From contig CAMAWZ010000067.1 in assembly GCA_945861995.1 (NCBI GenBank), forward strand, positions 1 through 9,714: 9,714 nucleotides of DNA, in the 5' to 3' direction. This DNA comes from Pseudorhodobacter antarcticus (GTDB lineage: Bacteria > Pseudomonadota > Alphaproteobacteria > Rhodobacterales > Rhodobacteraceae). Under the pieces are notes generated by a model. That model saw only the letters and a program-made list of their open reading frames with translations. It did no database searches and had not been told where the DNA came from. The position numbers were made by a program, and so were the translations under genes. Positions 1 to 8,270 of the stretch are shown piece by piece (position 1 is the first letter of the stretch; every line of letters begins with the position of its first letter).

Positions 1-366
1 GGGCCGCCGCATAAGCAGCTGCATCCCAATCCACGCGCCAAACGAAAACCCTGCAACCCAGCAGTGTTTCGAGTTTTGGTTCATCGCCTGCAGATAATCC
101 AGCGCGGATGCCGCATCAGACAGCTCGCCAATACCTTCGTCATACTCGCCTTGGCTGCGCCCAACGCCGCGAAAGTTAAACCGCATCACGGTAAAACCAA
201 GGTTATAGAACGCATAATGCAGATTATACGTCACCTTGTTGTTCATCGTGCCGCCATAGGCAGGGTGCGGATGCAGGACAATTGCAATTGGCGCGTCGCG
301 GTCTTTTTGCGGGTGGTAGCGCCCTTCAAGGCGGCCTTCGGGGCCAGAGAAAATCACTTCGGGCAT
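1..366 (-). CDS. alpha/beta hydrolase (COG2945-like), 5' part only, cut by the window edge
   Basis: Reading the minus strand from an ATG at 366-364 gives 122 open codons to the window edge; the C-terminal part lies outside. Visible are an HPHP motif (residues 32-35) followed by GGTMNNK, typical of the oxyanion-side loop of COG2945-type hydrolases, an NFRGVGRSQG segment (64-73), and the nucleophile elbow GFSFG (106-110) with Ser108 as predicted catalytic serine. The remaining Asp/His of the triad would be downstream and cannot be checked. An AGGTG Shine-Dalgarno lies just upstream of the ATG (minus strand, near 370-376). No signal peptide is visible, so it is probably a cytoplasmic esterase/hydrolase; substrate unknown. 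It is divergent from iscR and shares the 173-bp region between them. An open plus-strand frame over this region is its antisense shadow. Confidence 0.88.
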   Translation of the reverse strand, partial: MPEVIFSGPEGRLEGRYHPQKDRDAPIAIVLHPHPAYGGTMNNKVTYNLHYAFYNLGFTVMRFNFRGVGRSQGEYDEGIGELSDAASALDYLQAMNQNSKHCWVAGFSFGAWIGMQLLMRRP

Positions 367-384
367 TGCACACCTATCTGTTCC

Positions 385-405
385 GCGATTTCGAGGCAAA
401 ATCAC
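385..405. promoter_or_regulatory. operator-like inverted repeat, copy 1 (imperfect)
   Basis: The sequence shows GCGATTT at 385-391 and AAATCAC at 399-405, separated by 7 bases: an inverted repeat with one mismatched pair. It is the imperfect twin of the dyad at 421-441; the 20-base units 384-403 and 420-439 match except in the central four bases. It lies in the leader of the divergent hydrolase and upstream of the iscR promoter. Being a protein-binding site is inference; the regulator is not identifiable from sequence. Confidence 0.4.
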
Positions 406-420
406 GCGTATTGGAAGATC

Positions 421-441
421 GCGATTTCTTGACAAAATCGC
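421..441. promoter_or_regulatory. operator-like perfect 7-bp inverted repeat over the -35 element, copy 2
   Basis: GCGATTT (421-427) and AAATCGC (435-441) are perfect inverted complements with a 7-base spacer that contains nearly all of the TTGACA hexamer. A protein bound here should block RNA polymerase. IscR autoregulation is the obvious candidate because iscR is the first gene of the operon, but the motif is not one I can assign to a known IscR consensus. The repetition of the unit 36 bp upstream argues against pure chance. Confidence 0.45.
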
Positions 442-457
442 TAGGGTAACTTAGAGC
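429..457 (+). promoter_or_regulatory. predicted iscR-suf operon promoter
   Basis: A perfect sigma-70 type -35 hexamer TTGACA is at 429-434. At 16-17 bases spacing the -10 position falls on TTAGAG/TAGAGC (451-457), which is a poor match to TATAAT, as expected for a promoter that is activated or tightly controlled. The -35 is enclosed by an inverted repeat and the -10 by another palindrome. This would leave a leader of about 75 bases before the GTG start of iscR. The start point is predicted, not seen. Confidence 0.45.
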
Positions 458-465
458 CGTTCTAA
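451..465. promoter_or_regulatory. ICE / Irr-box-like palindrome over the -10 region
   Basis: TTAGA (451-455) and TCTAA (461-465) are perfect inverted complements around a 5-base centre. The full site TTAGAGCCGTTCTAA differs by one base from a TTAGAA-N3-TTCTAA pattern, which resembles the iron control element bound by Irr in alphaproteobacteria as I recall it. Irr control of isc-suf operons is known in Rhodobacter and relatives. Its place on the -10 element suggests repression under low iron/low heme or competition with IscR; the direction is inference. Confidence 0.5.
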
Positions 466-539
466 ATACATACAGGGCTGCACCCGCGTCTGTTAAGGGG
501 CAGGCGGGCGCGCGTCAATGAAAACTGATAAGGTGTGAT

Positions 540-998
540 GTGAAACTGTCAACCAAAGGGCGTTATGCGATGGTGGCGCTGGCTGATTTGGCATTGTCAA
601 AGGGCGATGATCTGATGACGCTGGCCCAAATTGCCGAGCGTCAGGATATTTCGTTGCCCTATCTGGAACAGCTTTTCGTCAAATTGCGCCGCGCAGGTCT
701 GGTCGAGGCGGTGCGCGGCCCGGGCGGCGGTTATCGGCTGGCGCAGTCTCCCGATGCGATTCGTATTGCCCAAGTGCTTGAGGCAGTTGAAGAAACTGTC
801 GATGCAATGCATCAAGGGGCAGGGGCGTCTGGGGGCGTGTCTGGCACCCGTGCGCAATCGATGACCAACCGGTTGTGGGAAGGGCTGTCGGCGCAGGTCT
901 ATGTCTATTTGCACCAAACGCGCCTGTCTGACGTGGTGGGTAACCAGCTTGCGCCATGCCCCGCCGTGCCTGCCCTGTTCCGCGTGGTAGATGAATGA
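540..998 (+). CDS. iscR: Rrf2-family Fe-S regulator IscR, without the classical cluster cysteines
   Basis: 152-residue Rrf2 transcription factor, probably the autoregulator of this operon. The N-terminus KLSTKGRYA, the winged helix-turn-helix with ISLPYLEQLF (37-46), and the wing VRGPGGGYRLA (58-68) are the family signature; Glu43 matches the residue that in E. coli IscR links cluster state to site choice. In E. coli three Cys and one His around residues 92-107 hold the [2Fe-2S] cluster; here that stretch (about 88-112) is Gly/Ala/Ser-rich with no Cys, and Asn110 sits where the His is expected. The only cysteine is Cys140. Rhodobacter sphaeroides IscR is likewise known to lack the usual ligands. 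GTG start chosen because AAGG (529-532) is well spaced and the family N-terminus begins there. Its TGA overlaps the next ATG by four bases (ATGA). Confidence 0.93.
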   Translation: MKLSTKGRYAMVALADLALSKGDDLMTLAQIAERQDISLPYLEQLFVKLRRAGLVEAVRGPGGGYRLAQSPDAIRIAQVLEAVEETVDAMHQGAGASGGVSGTRAQSMTNRLWEGLSAQVYVYLHQTRLSDVVGNQLAPCPAVPALFRVVDE

Positions 999-2038
999 GC
1001 AGGCTGTATTTAGATTGGAACGCGACGACCCCACTGCGCGATGAGGCGCGGGCGGCGATGATTTCGGCGATGGATGTTTTGGGTAACCCCAGTTCCGTTC
1101 ACCGCGAGGGGCGCGCCGCCAAGGCTTTGCTGGCCAAATCGCGCGCCGATATCGCGGCCGCTTTTGGCGCCGAGGGGGCGGATATTGTTTTTACCTCGGG
1201 CGCGACCGAAGCCGCCGCTCTGGCCTGCGCGGGGCGCAATTTGGCCTGTAGTGATGTGGAACACGAGGCGGTTTTGGCATGGTGCGCCGCAAACCTGCCC
1301 GTGGATGGTGCGGGCCGCGTCCAAGTTTTGGATCCTTCCAAAACGGCGCTGCAACTGGCAAATTCTGAAACGGGCATCATCCAAGACTTGCCCCAAGGCA
1401 TCGCCGTGGTGGACGCGACCCAAGCCTTTGGCAAGCTGCCCATCGCCTTTAATTGGATGGGCTGCCAAATGGCCCTGTCATCGGCGCATAAACTGGGCGG
1501 GCCAAAGGGGATTGGCGCGCTGATCCTACGGCCTGGCATTGATCTGTCCGCGCAATTGCGCGGAGGCGGGCAAGAATCGGGCCGCCGTGCGGGCACGGAA
1601 AACCTGATCGGCATTGCAGGTTTTGCCGCGAGCGCAAAGGCCGCCGCGCGCGATTTGGCAAATGGCGTCTGGGAAGAGGTTTCCCAAATTAGAAATATTC
1701 TAGATCAGGCATTGTCGGCCTATGGGTTTAAGACTATTTCAGTCGGGAATACGGCGCAGCGCCTGCCAAACACTCTGTGCATCATCGCCGATGGCTGGAA
1801 GGGCGAGACGCAGGTGATGGCGATGGACTTGGCGGGCTTTGCCATTTCGGCAGGGTCGGCCTGTTCGTCGGGCAAGGTGCGGGCAAGTAAAGTGCTGCGC
1901 GCGATGGGGTATGATGCGGTGCAATCGGCAAGCGCCATTCGCATCAGCATTGGGCCAGGTCTGGGCGAGGCGGATGCACTACGCTTTGCCGATGCTTGGG
2001 CCAAAGACTACAAACGAATTCTGGCGCGTGTCGCCTGA
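995..2038 (+). CDS. iscS: cysteine desulfurase, IscS/NifS type (class V aminotransferase fold)
   Basis: PLP enzyme that takes sulfur from L-cysteine (giving alanine) as a protein persulfide for Fe-S assembly. Visible: LDWNATTP (6-13); phosphate-binding SGATE (68-72); His90 (EHEAVL) to stack on PLP; Asp140 and Gln143 for the cofactor; SSAHK with PLP lysine Lys166; RGGGQESGRRAGTEN (189-203); and the mobile-loop catalytic cysteine Cys290 in SAGSACSSGK, the NifS/IscS-type loop. At 347 residues it is shorter than the usual 380-400; the missing residues are mostly between the SGATE segment and the EHEAVL His and in the following part. NSETG (123-127) replaces the common NNETG. Start ATG overlaps iscR by 4 bases, so translation is probably coupled. 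The symbol iscS follows the naming of this position in Rhodobacter; nifS would also be acceptable. Confidence 0.9.
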   Translation: MSRLYLDWNATTPLRDEARAAMISAMDVLGNPSSVHREGRAAKALLAKSRADIAAAFGAEGADIVFTSGATEAAALACAGRNLACSDVEHEAVLAWCAANLPVDGAGRVQVLDPSKTALQLANSETGIIQDLPQGIAVVDATQAFGKLPIAFNWMGCQMALSSAHKLGGPKGIGALILRPGIDLSAQLRGGGQESGRRAGTENLIGIAGFAASAKAAARDLANGVWEEVSQIRNILDQALSAYGFKTISVGNTAQRLPNTLCIIADGWKGETQVMAMDLAGFAISAGSACSSGKVRASKVLRAMGYDAVQSASAIRISIGPGLGEADALRFADAWAKDYKRILARVA

Positions 2039-2047
2039 AGCACGGAT

Positions 2048-2054
2048 AGGATGG
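2048..2054 (+). promoter_or_regulatory. ribosome binding site that decides the sufB start
   Basis: AGGATGG lies 5 bases before the ATG at 2060. The earlier in-frame ATG at 2051 overlaps this purine stretch and has AGG directly abutting it, an unfavourable spacing. The start at 2060 is therefore preferred; the difference is three residues. Confidence 0.55.
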
Positions 2055-2059
2055 ACAAA

Positions 2060-3579
<1,520 letters not shown>

Positions 3580-3580
<1 letters not shown>

Positions 3581-4551
3581 TGCCAGCTAAGGTGAAGAAA
3601 GCCGCGCAAGGGGTTGAAGGTGCTGCGAAATATGCGCCGCGTTTGGTTTTGGATTTGCCCAAAACCAACCTGCCCGTAGCTGTCTTACTGCGCGACCTTC
3701 CCCTGACGCGGCGCGTCAAAGTGGTGGATATTGGCGCAAATCCAATGGCTGCCGATGCCGCGCACAAGCCGCTTTTGGATTTGGGGGCCTGCGATGTGGT
3801 GGGGTTTGAACCCCAACCCGTGGCCTTTGCCGAACTGGCCAAGATCAAATCCGAGCGTGAAACCTATCACCAATTTGCCGTGGGCGATGGCCGCCAGCGG
3901 ATGCTGCGGGTCTATCAAGACCATGGCATGACCAGCTTTTTGCCCGCCTATGAGGCAGGGCAAAAGGCCATTGCAATGCGGCCTTGGTCGGGTCTACTCG
4001 AAGAAATCGCATTTGATACCAAACGCTTGGATGATGCGGGTTTAGGTGACTTTGATCTGCTAAAGATCGATGTGCAGGGCGCCGAGAACGAAGTTTTGGC
4101 CCATGCTACCAAGGCTCTGGCCGCAGCAACCGTGGTGATTGTCGAATTGCGCTTTTTCCGTCTGTACGAGGGCGAGCCGATGTTGGGCGGGTTTGATACC
4201 CAACTGCGTTCCATGGGGTTTGAGCTGCACAAATTCTTGTTTACCAAAACGCGTTCCTTGCGCAACAGCCAAAACGCACGGCTGCGCCACCGCTATTTCC
4301 GCGATCAAATTCTAGATGGCGATGCGGTTTATATCAAGGATATCAGTCAGATAGAAGGCTTTACGGATGCGCAGCTGATGCATCTGGCCGTGCTTGCCAG
4401 CGCCGTGTTCGAAAGCCATTCTCTGACCCTGTTCTGCCTTGACCATCTGGTCGCGCGCGGGGCCGTGCCCGCTAACTTGCCCGCACGGTATGTTGATAGC
4501 CTGCCTGCATCCATGCGCATCGAAGGCGACAGCCCACAGGGGCAGGTGTAA
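3580..4551 (+). CDS. FkbM-family SAM-dependent methyltransferase embedded in the suf operon
   Basis: 323-residue protein with a Rossmann-type methyltransferase core. Motif I is VVDIGANP (48-55), followed by the acidic strand-2 motif VGFEPQP (74-80), where Glu77 should bind the SAM ribose, then QFAVGDG (98-104), LLKIDVQGAENEVL (160-173) and VELRFF (188-193), the usual FkbM order. FkbM proteins usually O-methylate sugars or small molecules; the substrate here cannot be told. The N-terminal 45 residues are basic and the last about 70 residues (after 255) extend beyond the core and match nothing I recognise. It is joined to sufB by a TGATG one-base overlap with an AGGGGAG ribosome site (3564-3570), and to the next gene by TAATG. 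This placement says co-translation with the Fe-S scaffold; a functional link is inference. No clear difference in base use from its neighbours is visible. Confidence 0.85.
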
Positions 4552-5147
4552 TGTCTACCGCTGCCATCACCCGCCCAGAATTAACCCTGCCAGAAGCCGA
4601 GTCGCAGGCGCTGCGCGCGGCCTTTGCACAGGCAGGGGTGATTTTGGAATATGGCAGTGGCGGTAGCACAGTTTTGGCGGCTGAAATGGCTGGTAAGACG
4701 GTGTTTTCGGTTGAATCCGATGCCGCTTGGCTGGAAAAAATGCGCGCCTATTTCGCAGCCCATCCGCCCGCCGCCAAGCTGCATCTTCATGACGGCGATA
4801 TTGGACCTACCAAAGACTGGGGCCACCCGCTGGATGATGACGATTTTCGCAAGTGGCCCGATTATCCCACCAAAATTTGGCGCGCAAAGGGCTTTGTTCA
4901 GCCCGATCTGGTGCTGATCGATGGGCGCTTTCGCGTGGCCTGTTTTCTGACCACGCTGTTTAGCATTACCCGCCCCACGCGGGTGCTCTTTGATGATTAC
5001 CTTGACCGCCCAGTCTATCAGGCGGCCCAAGATTTCGCCGCGCCCAGTGCCTATTTTGGCCGCATGGCGCAATTCGATTTGGTGCCCACCTCGATTCCCC
5101 CGCAGAAACTGGGATGGATCGTGCAGCGCTTTTTCCAAACCACCTGA
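4551..5147 (+). CDS. uncharacterised small SAM-methyltransferase-like protein
   Basis: 198 residues. The fold is suggested by EYGSGGSTVLAA (33-44) in the place of methyltransferase motif I, an acidic strand-2 end SVESD (53-57), an acidic DGDIG (81-85), the strand-4-like DLVLIDGRFRVA (119-130), and RVLFDDY (144-150). This resembles small methyltransferase-like proteins of alphaproteobacteria, but the Gly-Ser-rich motif I (GSGGST) is unusual and the catalytic activity is unproven. No signal peptide or membrane segment is seen, so it is probably cytoplasmic. It shares one base with the upstream methyltransferase (TAATG) and ends 21 bases before the preferred sufC start. Position between sufB and sufC suggests an accessory role in Fe-S assembly or a passenger gene; the sequence does not decide. 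I do not recognise a named gene. Confidence 0.75.
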   Translation: MSTAAITRPELTLPEAESQALRAAFAQAGVILEYGSGGSTVLAAEMAGKTVFSVESDAAWLEKMRAYFAAHPPAAKLHLHDGDIGPTKDWGHPLDDDDFRKWPDYPTKIWRAKGFVQPDLVLIDGRFRVACFLTTLFSITRPTRVLFDDYLDRPVYQAAQDFAAPSAYFGRMAQFDLVPTSIPPQKLGWIVQRFFQTT

Positions 5148-5168
5148 ACTGGCCTTAGGATGAATAAT

Positions 5169-5924
5169 ATGTTAGAAATCAAAAACCTGCACGTCAAACT
5201 TCAAGACGAAGACAAGGTTATCTTGCGCGGGGTCAACCTGAACATCGGGTCTGGCGAAGTCCATGCGATTATGGGGCCAAACGGGTCTGGCAAATCGACC
5301 CTGTCCTCCGTTCTGGCTGGGCGTGAAGGCTATGAAGTCACCGCGGGTTCTGCGCTGTTGCAGGGCGCAGAATTGCTGGAGATGGAGCCCGAAGAGCGCG
5401 CGGCAGCAGGTCTGTTTTTGGCCTTTCAGTACCCCGTCGAAATTCCGGGCGTTGGCAATATGACCTTTTTGCGCACGGCGGTGAATGCCCAGCGCAAGGC
5501 GCGCGGCAAGGAAGAAATCTCATCCGGCGACTTTTTAAAATTGGTGCGCGAACGTGCCAAGACCCTGAAAATTGACTCCGATATGCTAAAGCGCCCCGTG
5601 AATATGGGTTTTTCGGGCGGCGAGAAAAAGCGCAACGAAATTTTGCAAATGGCCATGTTGGAACCCAAGATGTGCATCTTGGATGAAACAGATTCGGGGC
5701 TGGATGTGGACGCGATGAAACTGGTCTCCGAAGGCGTGAACGCCCTGCGCGATGCTGGCCGCTCTTTCCTGGTTATCACGCATTATCAACGGCTTTTGGA
5801 TCATATCACGCCAGATGTGGTGCATATCATGGCGGCTGGCCGTATCATTAAAACGGGCGGGCCAGAACTGGCGCTAGAGGTGGAAAACAACGGCTACGCC
5901 GATCTGTTGGCCGAGGTCGAGTGA
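5169..5924 (+). CDS. sufC: SufC, ABC-type ATPase of the SufBCD complex
   Basis: 251 residues from the preferred ATG (254 from the ATG at 5160), normal for SufC. It is a soluble ABC ATPase that dimerises on SufB and SufD and drives the conformational change needed for cluster assembly. All motifs are present: Walker A GPNGSGKST (36-44), Q-loop FQYP (Gln87), signature FSGGEKKRNE (148-157), Walker B CILDETDSGLD with Asp172 and Glu173, and switch His205 (VITHYQRLL). The EVHAIMGPNG and GMTFL-like (GNMTFL) surroundings are SufC-specific rather than transporter-like, and there is no membrane domain partner. The start at 5169 gives the usual MLEIKNLHV beginning and places the AGGA (5157-5160) eight bases upstream, whereas the ATG at 5160 overlaps that site. 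It shares one base (TGATG) with sufD. Confidence 0.97.
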   Translation: MLEIKNLHVKLQDEDKVILRGVNLNIGSGEVHAIMGPNGSGKSTLSSVLAGREGYEVTAGSALLQGAELLEMEPEERAAAGLFLAFQYPVEIPGVGNMTFLRTAVNAQRKARGKEEISSGDFLKLVRERAKTLKIDSDMLKRPVNMGFSGGEKKRNEILQMAMLEPKMCILDETDSGLDVDAMKLVSEGVNALRDAGRSFLVITHYQRLLDHITPDVVHIMAAGRIIKTGGPELALEVENNGYADLLAEVE

Positions 5925-7198
5925 TGAGCGCGCTGCAGAAAAACCGCGCCGATTTGTCCGCGCGGCTTGGCGCAGATGTGCCAAAAGCCGTTGGCTTTAC
6001 CCAGCACGCCCGCGCGCGCGCGATGGCGCGCCTGCAGGCCATGGGCCTTCCGCATGGGCGCGACGAATATTGGCGCTATACCGCGCCTGACTTGCTGAAT
6101 GGGGCTGTGCCGAACCTTGGCGCGCAGCATCCGCAGGGGCAGCTTGGTGCGGCCCTTGGCCCTTTGGTGTTGACCTTTTGCGACGGTGTGTTTGATGCCG
6201 CAGCCTCTAGTGATTTGGCGCTGGAGGGCGGACAAATCACACTGCTTTCCACAGCAACGACCGATCTGCATTTTGCCCAAGATATCTATGGCAGCCTGGA
6301 AGAGCGCGGCCAAACCCCCGTGGCGCGCCCCTTTGCCGCGCTGAATACCGCTCTCGCGCAAGAGGGTGTTTTGCTGCACATCACGGGCAAGATTGCGCAG
6401 CCGATTTTGCTAAATTACGTTGCCAAAGCAGGCCAGTCTGATGTGATTTTGCATCACTGCATTAAGCTGGATTCAGGGGCTGAAGCGACCATTTTAGAGC
6501 AAGGCAGCCTTGGCGCGCGCGGTAATCTGGTGATCGAGGTTGACATGGCGGCTGGCAGCGCCCTGCACCATATCCGCAGCCAAACCAGCGATGACGCGGC
6601 CCTGGCGGTGACGCATTTCTTCGCCTGTCTGCACGCAAATGCCGCGCTGAAAAGCTTTACACTTTGCGCACATGGGCGGCTGATCCGCAATGAGACGGTG
6701 ATCGAGTTGGTGGGCGATAACGCGGTGGCCCATGTGGCGGGCGCTAGCCTGACCGACGGGCCCGATCACCATGATGACACAATTTTCATCACACATCAGG
6801 GCCGCTCGTGCGAAAGCCGCCAAGTCTATAAGAACGTGCTGAAAAACGGTGCGGTTGGCGTGTTTCAGGGTAAGATTCTGGTGCGCCAATCTGCGCAGAA
6901 AACCGATGGCTATCAAATTTCCCAAAGCTTGCTGCTGGACGGTGACAGCCAGTTTCTGGCCAAGCCTGAACTGGAAATTTACGCCGATGATGTGAAATGC
7001 AGCCACGGGTCAACCTCGGGTGCGATTGACGATACTGCGCTGTTCTATCTGCAATCGCGCGGGGTGCCGCGCGCGCAGGCGCAGGCGCTGCTGGTTTTGG
7101 CCTTTATGGCCGAGGCGGTGGGCGAAATTGCCAGCCTCGATTTGGCCGAAGATATGCGCGCCCAGATCGAGGCGGTTTTGCAAAGGTCGCGGCTGTAA
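5924..7198 (+). CDS. sufD: SufD, scaffold partner of SufB in the SufBCD complex
   Basis: 424 residues, the usual SufD length. SufD is the catalytically minor paralogue of SufB that supports iron acquisition and cluster assembly at the SufB-SufD interface. The conserved C-terminal block KCSHGSTSG has Cys359 and His361, at nearly the same positions as Cys358 and His360 of E. coli SufD. Other family features are the RDEYWRYT segment (46-53), the VAHVAGASLTDGPDHHDDT block (267-285), VYKNVLKNGAVGVFQGKI (301-318) and FYLQSRGVPRAQAQALL (374-390). The ATG at 5924 overlaps the sufC stop by one base and has GAGG (5912-5915) at good spacing; a GTG at 5921 in the same frame would add one residue. Two junction overlaps in a row (sufC-sufD) are consistent with stoichiometric co-translation. 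Confidence 0.96.
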   Translation: MSALQKNRADLSARLGADVPKAVGFTQHARARAMARLQAMGLPHGRDEYWRYTAPDLLNGAVPNLGAQHPQGQLGAALGPLVLTFCDGVFDAAASSDLALEGGQITLLSTATTDLHFAQDIYGSLEERGQTPVARPFAALNTALAQEGVLLHITGKIAQPILLNYVAKAGQSDVILHHCIKLDSGAEATILEQGSLGARGNLVIEVDMAAGSALHHIRSQTSDDAALAVTHFFACLHANAALKSFTLCAHGRLIRNETVIELVGDNAVAHVAGASLTDGPDHHDDTIFITHQGRSCESRQVYKNVLKNGAVGVFQGKILVRQSAQKTDGYQISQSLLLDGDSQFLAKPELEIYADDVKCSHGSTSGAIDDTALFYLQSRGVPRAQAQALLVLAFMAEAVGEIASLDLAEDMRAQIEAVLQRSRL

Positions 7199-7693
7199 AT
7201 GTCTCTTACCACGGATATGCGCCAATCTTGGACGGGGCACCGCATTGTCGTGCGCAGGCATTTGTCGCGCGGGCGATCAGAGCCGTTTGCGTTTACTTTT
7301 TTGTTTGTTTTCATGATTTTGGCCTGTGTGTCGCAGTATCCGCGCGCGGCGCGGATTGCGCTGGAAACCCCCGAAATGCCGCTGCTGGCGCAGCTTTTGG
7401 GGCTGGCCTATGGCATGCTGATCTTTTTGCCCTTTGCCTATGTCCTCGCCGCCATCAGCCATGTGATTGCCCGCGCTTTGGGCGCGCGTGGCACGTGGTA
7501 TGGCGCGCGGGTTGCGCTGTTTTACTCGCTGGTTGCGGCATCACCCTTGATGCTGCTGCAAGGTTTGGTGGCGGGCGTTTTGGGGCTGGGGATGCACTCG
7601 TTTTTGGTGGGCATCTTTGCGTTGACGGCCTTTGTCGTGTTTTGGGCGCTGGCCTTGGTTGAGGTGGGCAAAGGGGATGATGATGCAGTTTGA
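7199..7693 (+). CDS. small YIP1-like integral membrane protein, first of a pair
   Basis: 164 residues with an N-terminal basic stretch (residues 8-26) and about four hydrophobic segments: roughly 30-47, 63-84, 103-128 and 134-156, followed by an acidic tail GKGDDDAV. The pattern fits bacterial proteins annotated as YIP1 family, but no catalytic or metal-binding residues are visible and the family assignment rests on hydrophobic layout and context. No function is known to me. The ATG directly follows the sufD TAA; its ribosome site (AAAGG near 7180) is distant, so translation is probably coupled to sufD. The end overlaps the next membrane-protein gene by 11 bases, which suggests the two are made together and may form a complex in the inner membrane. 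Confidence 0.75.
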   Translation: MSLTTDMRQSWTGHRIVVRRHLSRGRSEPFAFTFLFVFMILACVSQYPRAARIALETPEMPLLAQLLGLAYGMLIFLPFAYVLAAISHVIARALGARGTWYGARVALFYSLVAASPLMLLQGLVAGVLGLGMHSFLVGIFALTAFVVFWALALVEVGKGDDDAV

Positions 7694-8270
7694 TCTTGCC
7701 AGCCTTTGGGCGCAGGCGCTGGCCACGGTGCAAGATCCGCGCGCGGGCGCACGGCGCATTCTGGCGCTGAACTTGCCGCTGAACACGGCGGCATTGGCCT
7801 TGGTGATCGTGGCGCTGCTCACTGCCCTTGTGGCGGCCGTGGTGTCGATCATGGCGGCGCGCATGGGGGTAGCCGATGTGATGGGCGCGCAATTCTCGCC
7901 CCTGCAATGGGTAGGGATGCAAACCTTGGGCCTGTTCTTGGCGGCGGCTGCCATTGCCTATGTCGGGCGCTGGTTTGGCGGTTATGGCACGCTGCCGCAG
8001 GCCATAGCCCTGCTGGCCTGGGCGGAGTTTATCATTCTGATCGTGCAAATCGTTCAGGTGATGCTGCTGGTTATCCTGCCACCTTTGTCGGCATTGCTGG
8101 CCTTGGTGGGTTTGGTTCTGACATTTTATCTGGTGTCACATTTTATCGCGGAAATGCATGGATTCTCGTCTGCTATCAAAGTGTTCTTTGGCATTCTTGC
8201 CACAGGTTTTGCGCTGATCATGGCGCTTGCGGTACTGCTTGCCGCCGTTATCGGGCCAATGGGGGTTTAA
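7683..8270 (+). CDS. YIP1 family membrane protein, second of a pair
   Basis: 195 residues from the ATG at 7683, chosen because AAGGGG (7671-7676) lies six bases upstream; ATGs at 7677 and 7680 are alternatives that add one or two residues, and a further in-frame ATG at 7632 lies deep in the previous gene. The N-terminus LASLWAQALATVQDPRAGARRIL is typical of bacterial YIP1-domain proteins (a short amphipathic start with a DPRxG-like turn). About five membrane segments follow: 33-57, 76-96, 106-130, 133-154 and 165-190, as in the YIP1 domain. An acidic residue (Glu115) lies within the third segment and Glu157/His159 sit in the last loop. Role unknown; the eukaryotic Yip1 family acts in vesicle traffic, which says little for bacteria. 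It ends directly at the sufS ATG (TAA then ATG). Confidence 0.82.
   Translation: MQFDLASLWAQALATVQDPRAGARRILALNLPLNTAALALVIVALLTALVAAVVSIMAARMGVADVMGAQFSPLQWVGMQTLGLFLAAAAIAYVGRWFGGYGTLPQAIALLAWAEFIILIVQIVQVMLLVILPPLSALLALVGLVLTFYLVSHFIAEMHGFSSAIKVFFGILATGFALIMALAVLLAAVIGPMGV

Noticed and set aside
64..432. Open plus-strand frame of 122 residues at the left edge
   Set aside because: It lies antisense to the alpha/beta hydrolase, whose minus-strand frame has clear HPHP and GFSFG motifs; the plus frame has no recognisable domain and runs into the promoter region.
483..508. Possible leader hairpin before iscR (CCCGC/GCGGG with inner CTG/CAG)
   Set aside because: Stem is short and bulged, in GC-rich DNA; no T-tract or known riboswitch fold. 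It may be real structure but cannot be supported.
597..1034. Long minus-strand frames under iscR and iscS, and similar ones under sufB, sufD and sufS
   Set aside because: They are antisense shadows common in GC-rich coding DNA; the plus-strand frames carry full protein families. Antisense promoters are reported for the Rhodobacter isc-suf operon, but nothing here supports an antisense protein.
7632..7682. Upstream start of the second YIP1-like gene at 7632
   Set aside because: It would overlap the first membrane-protein gene by 62 bases, and AAGGGG at 7671-7676 points to the ATG cluster at 7677-7683.
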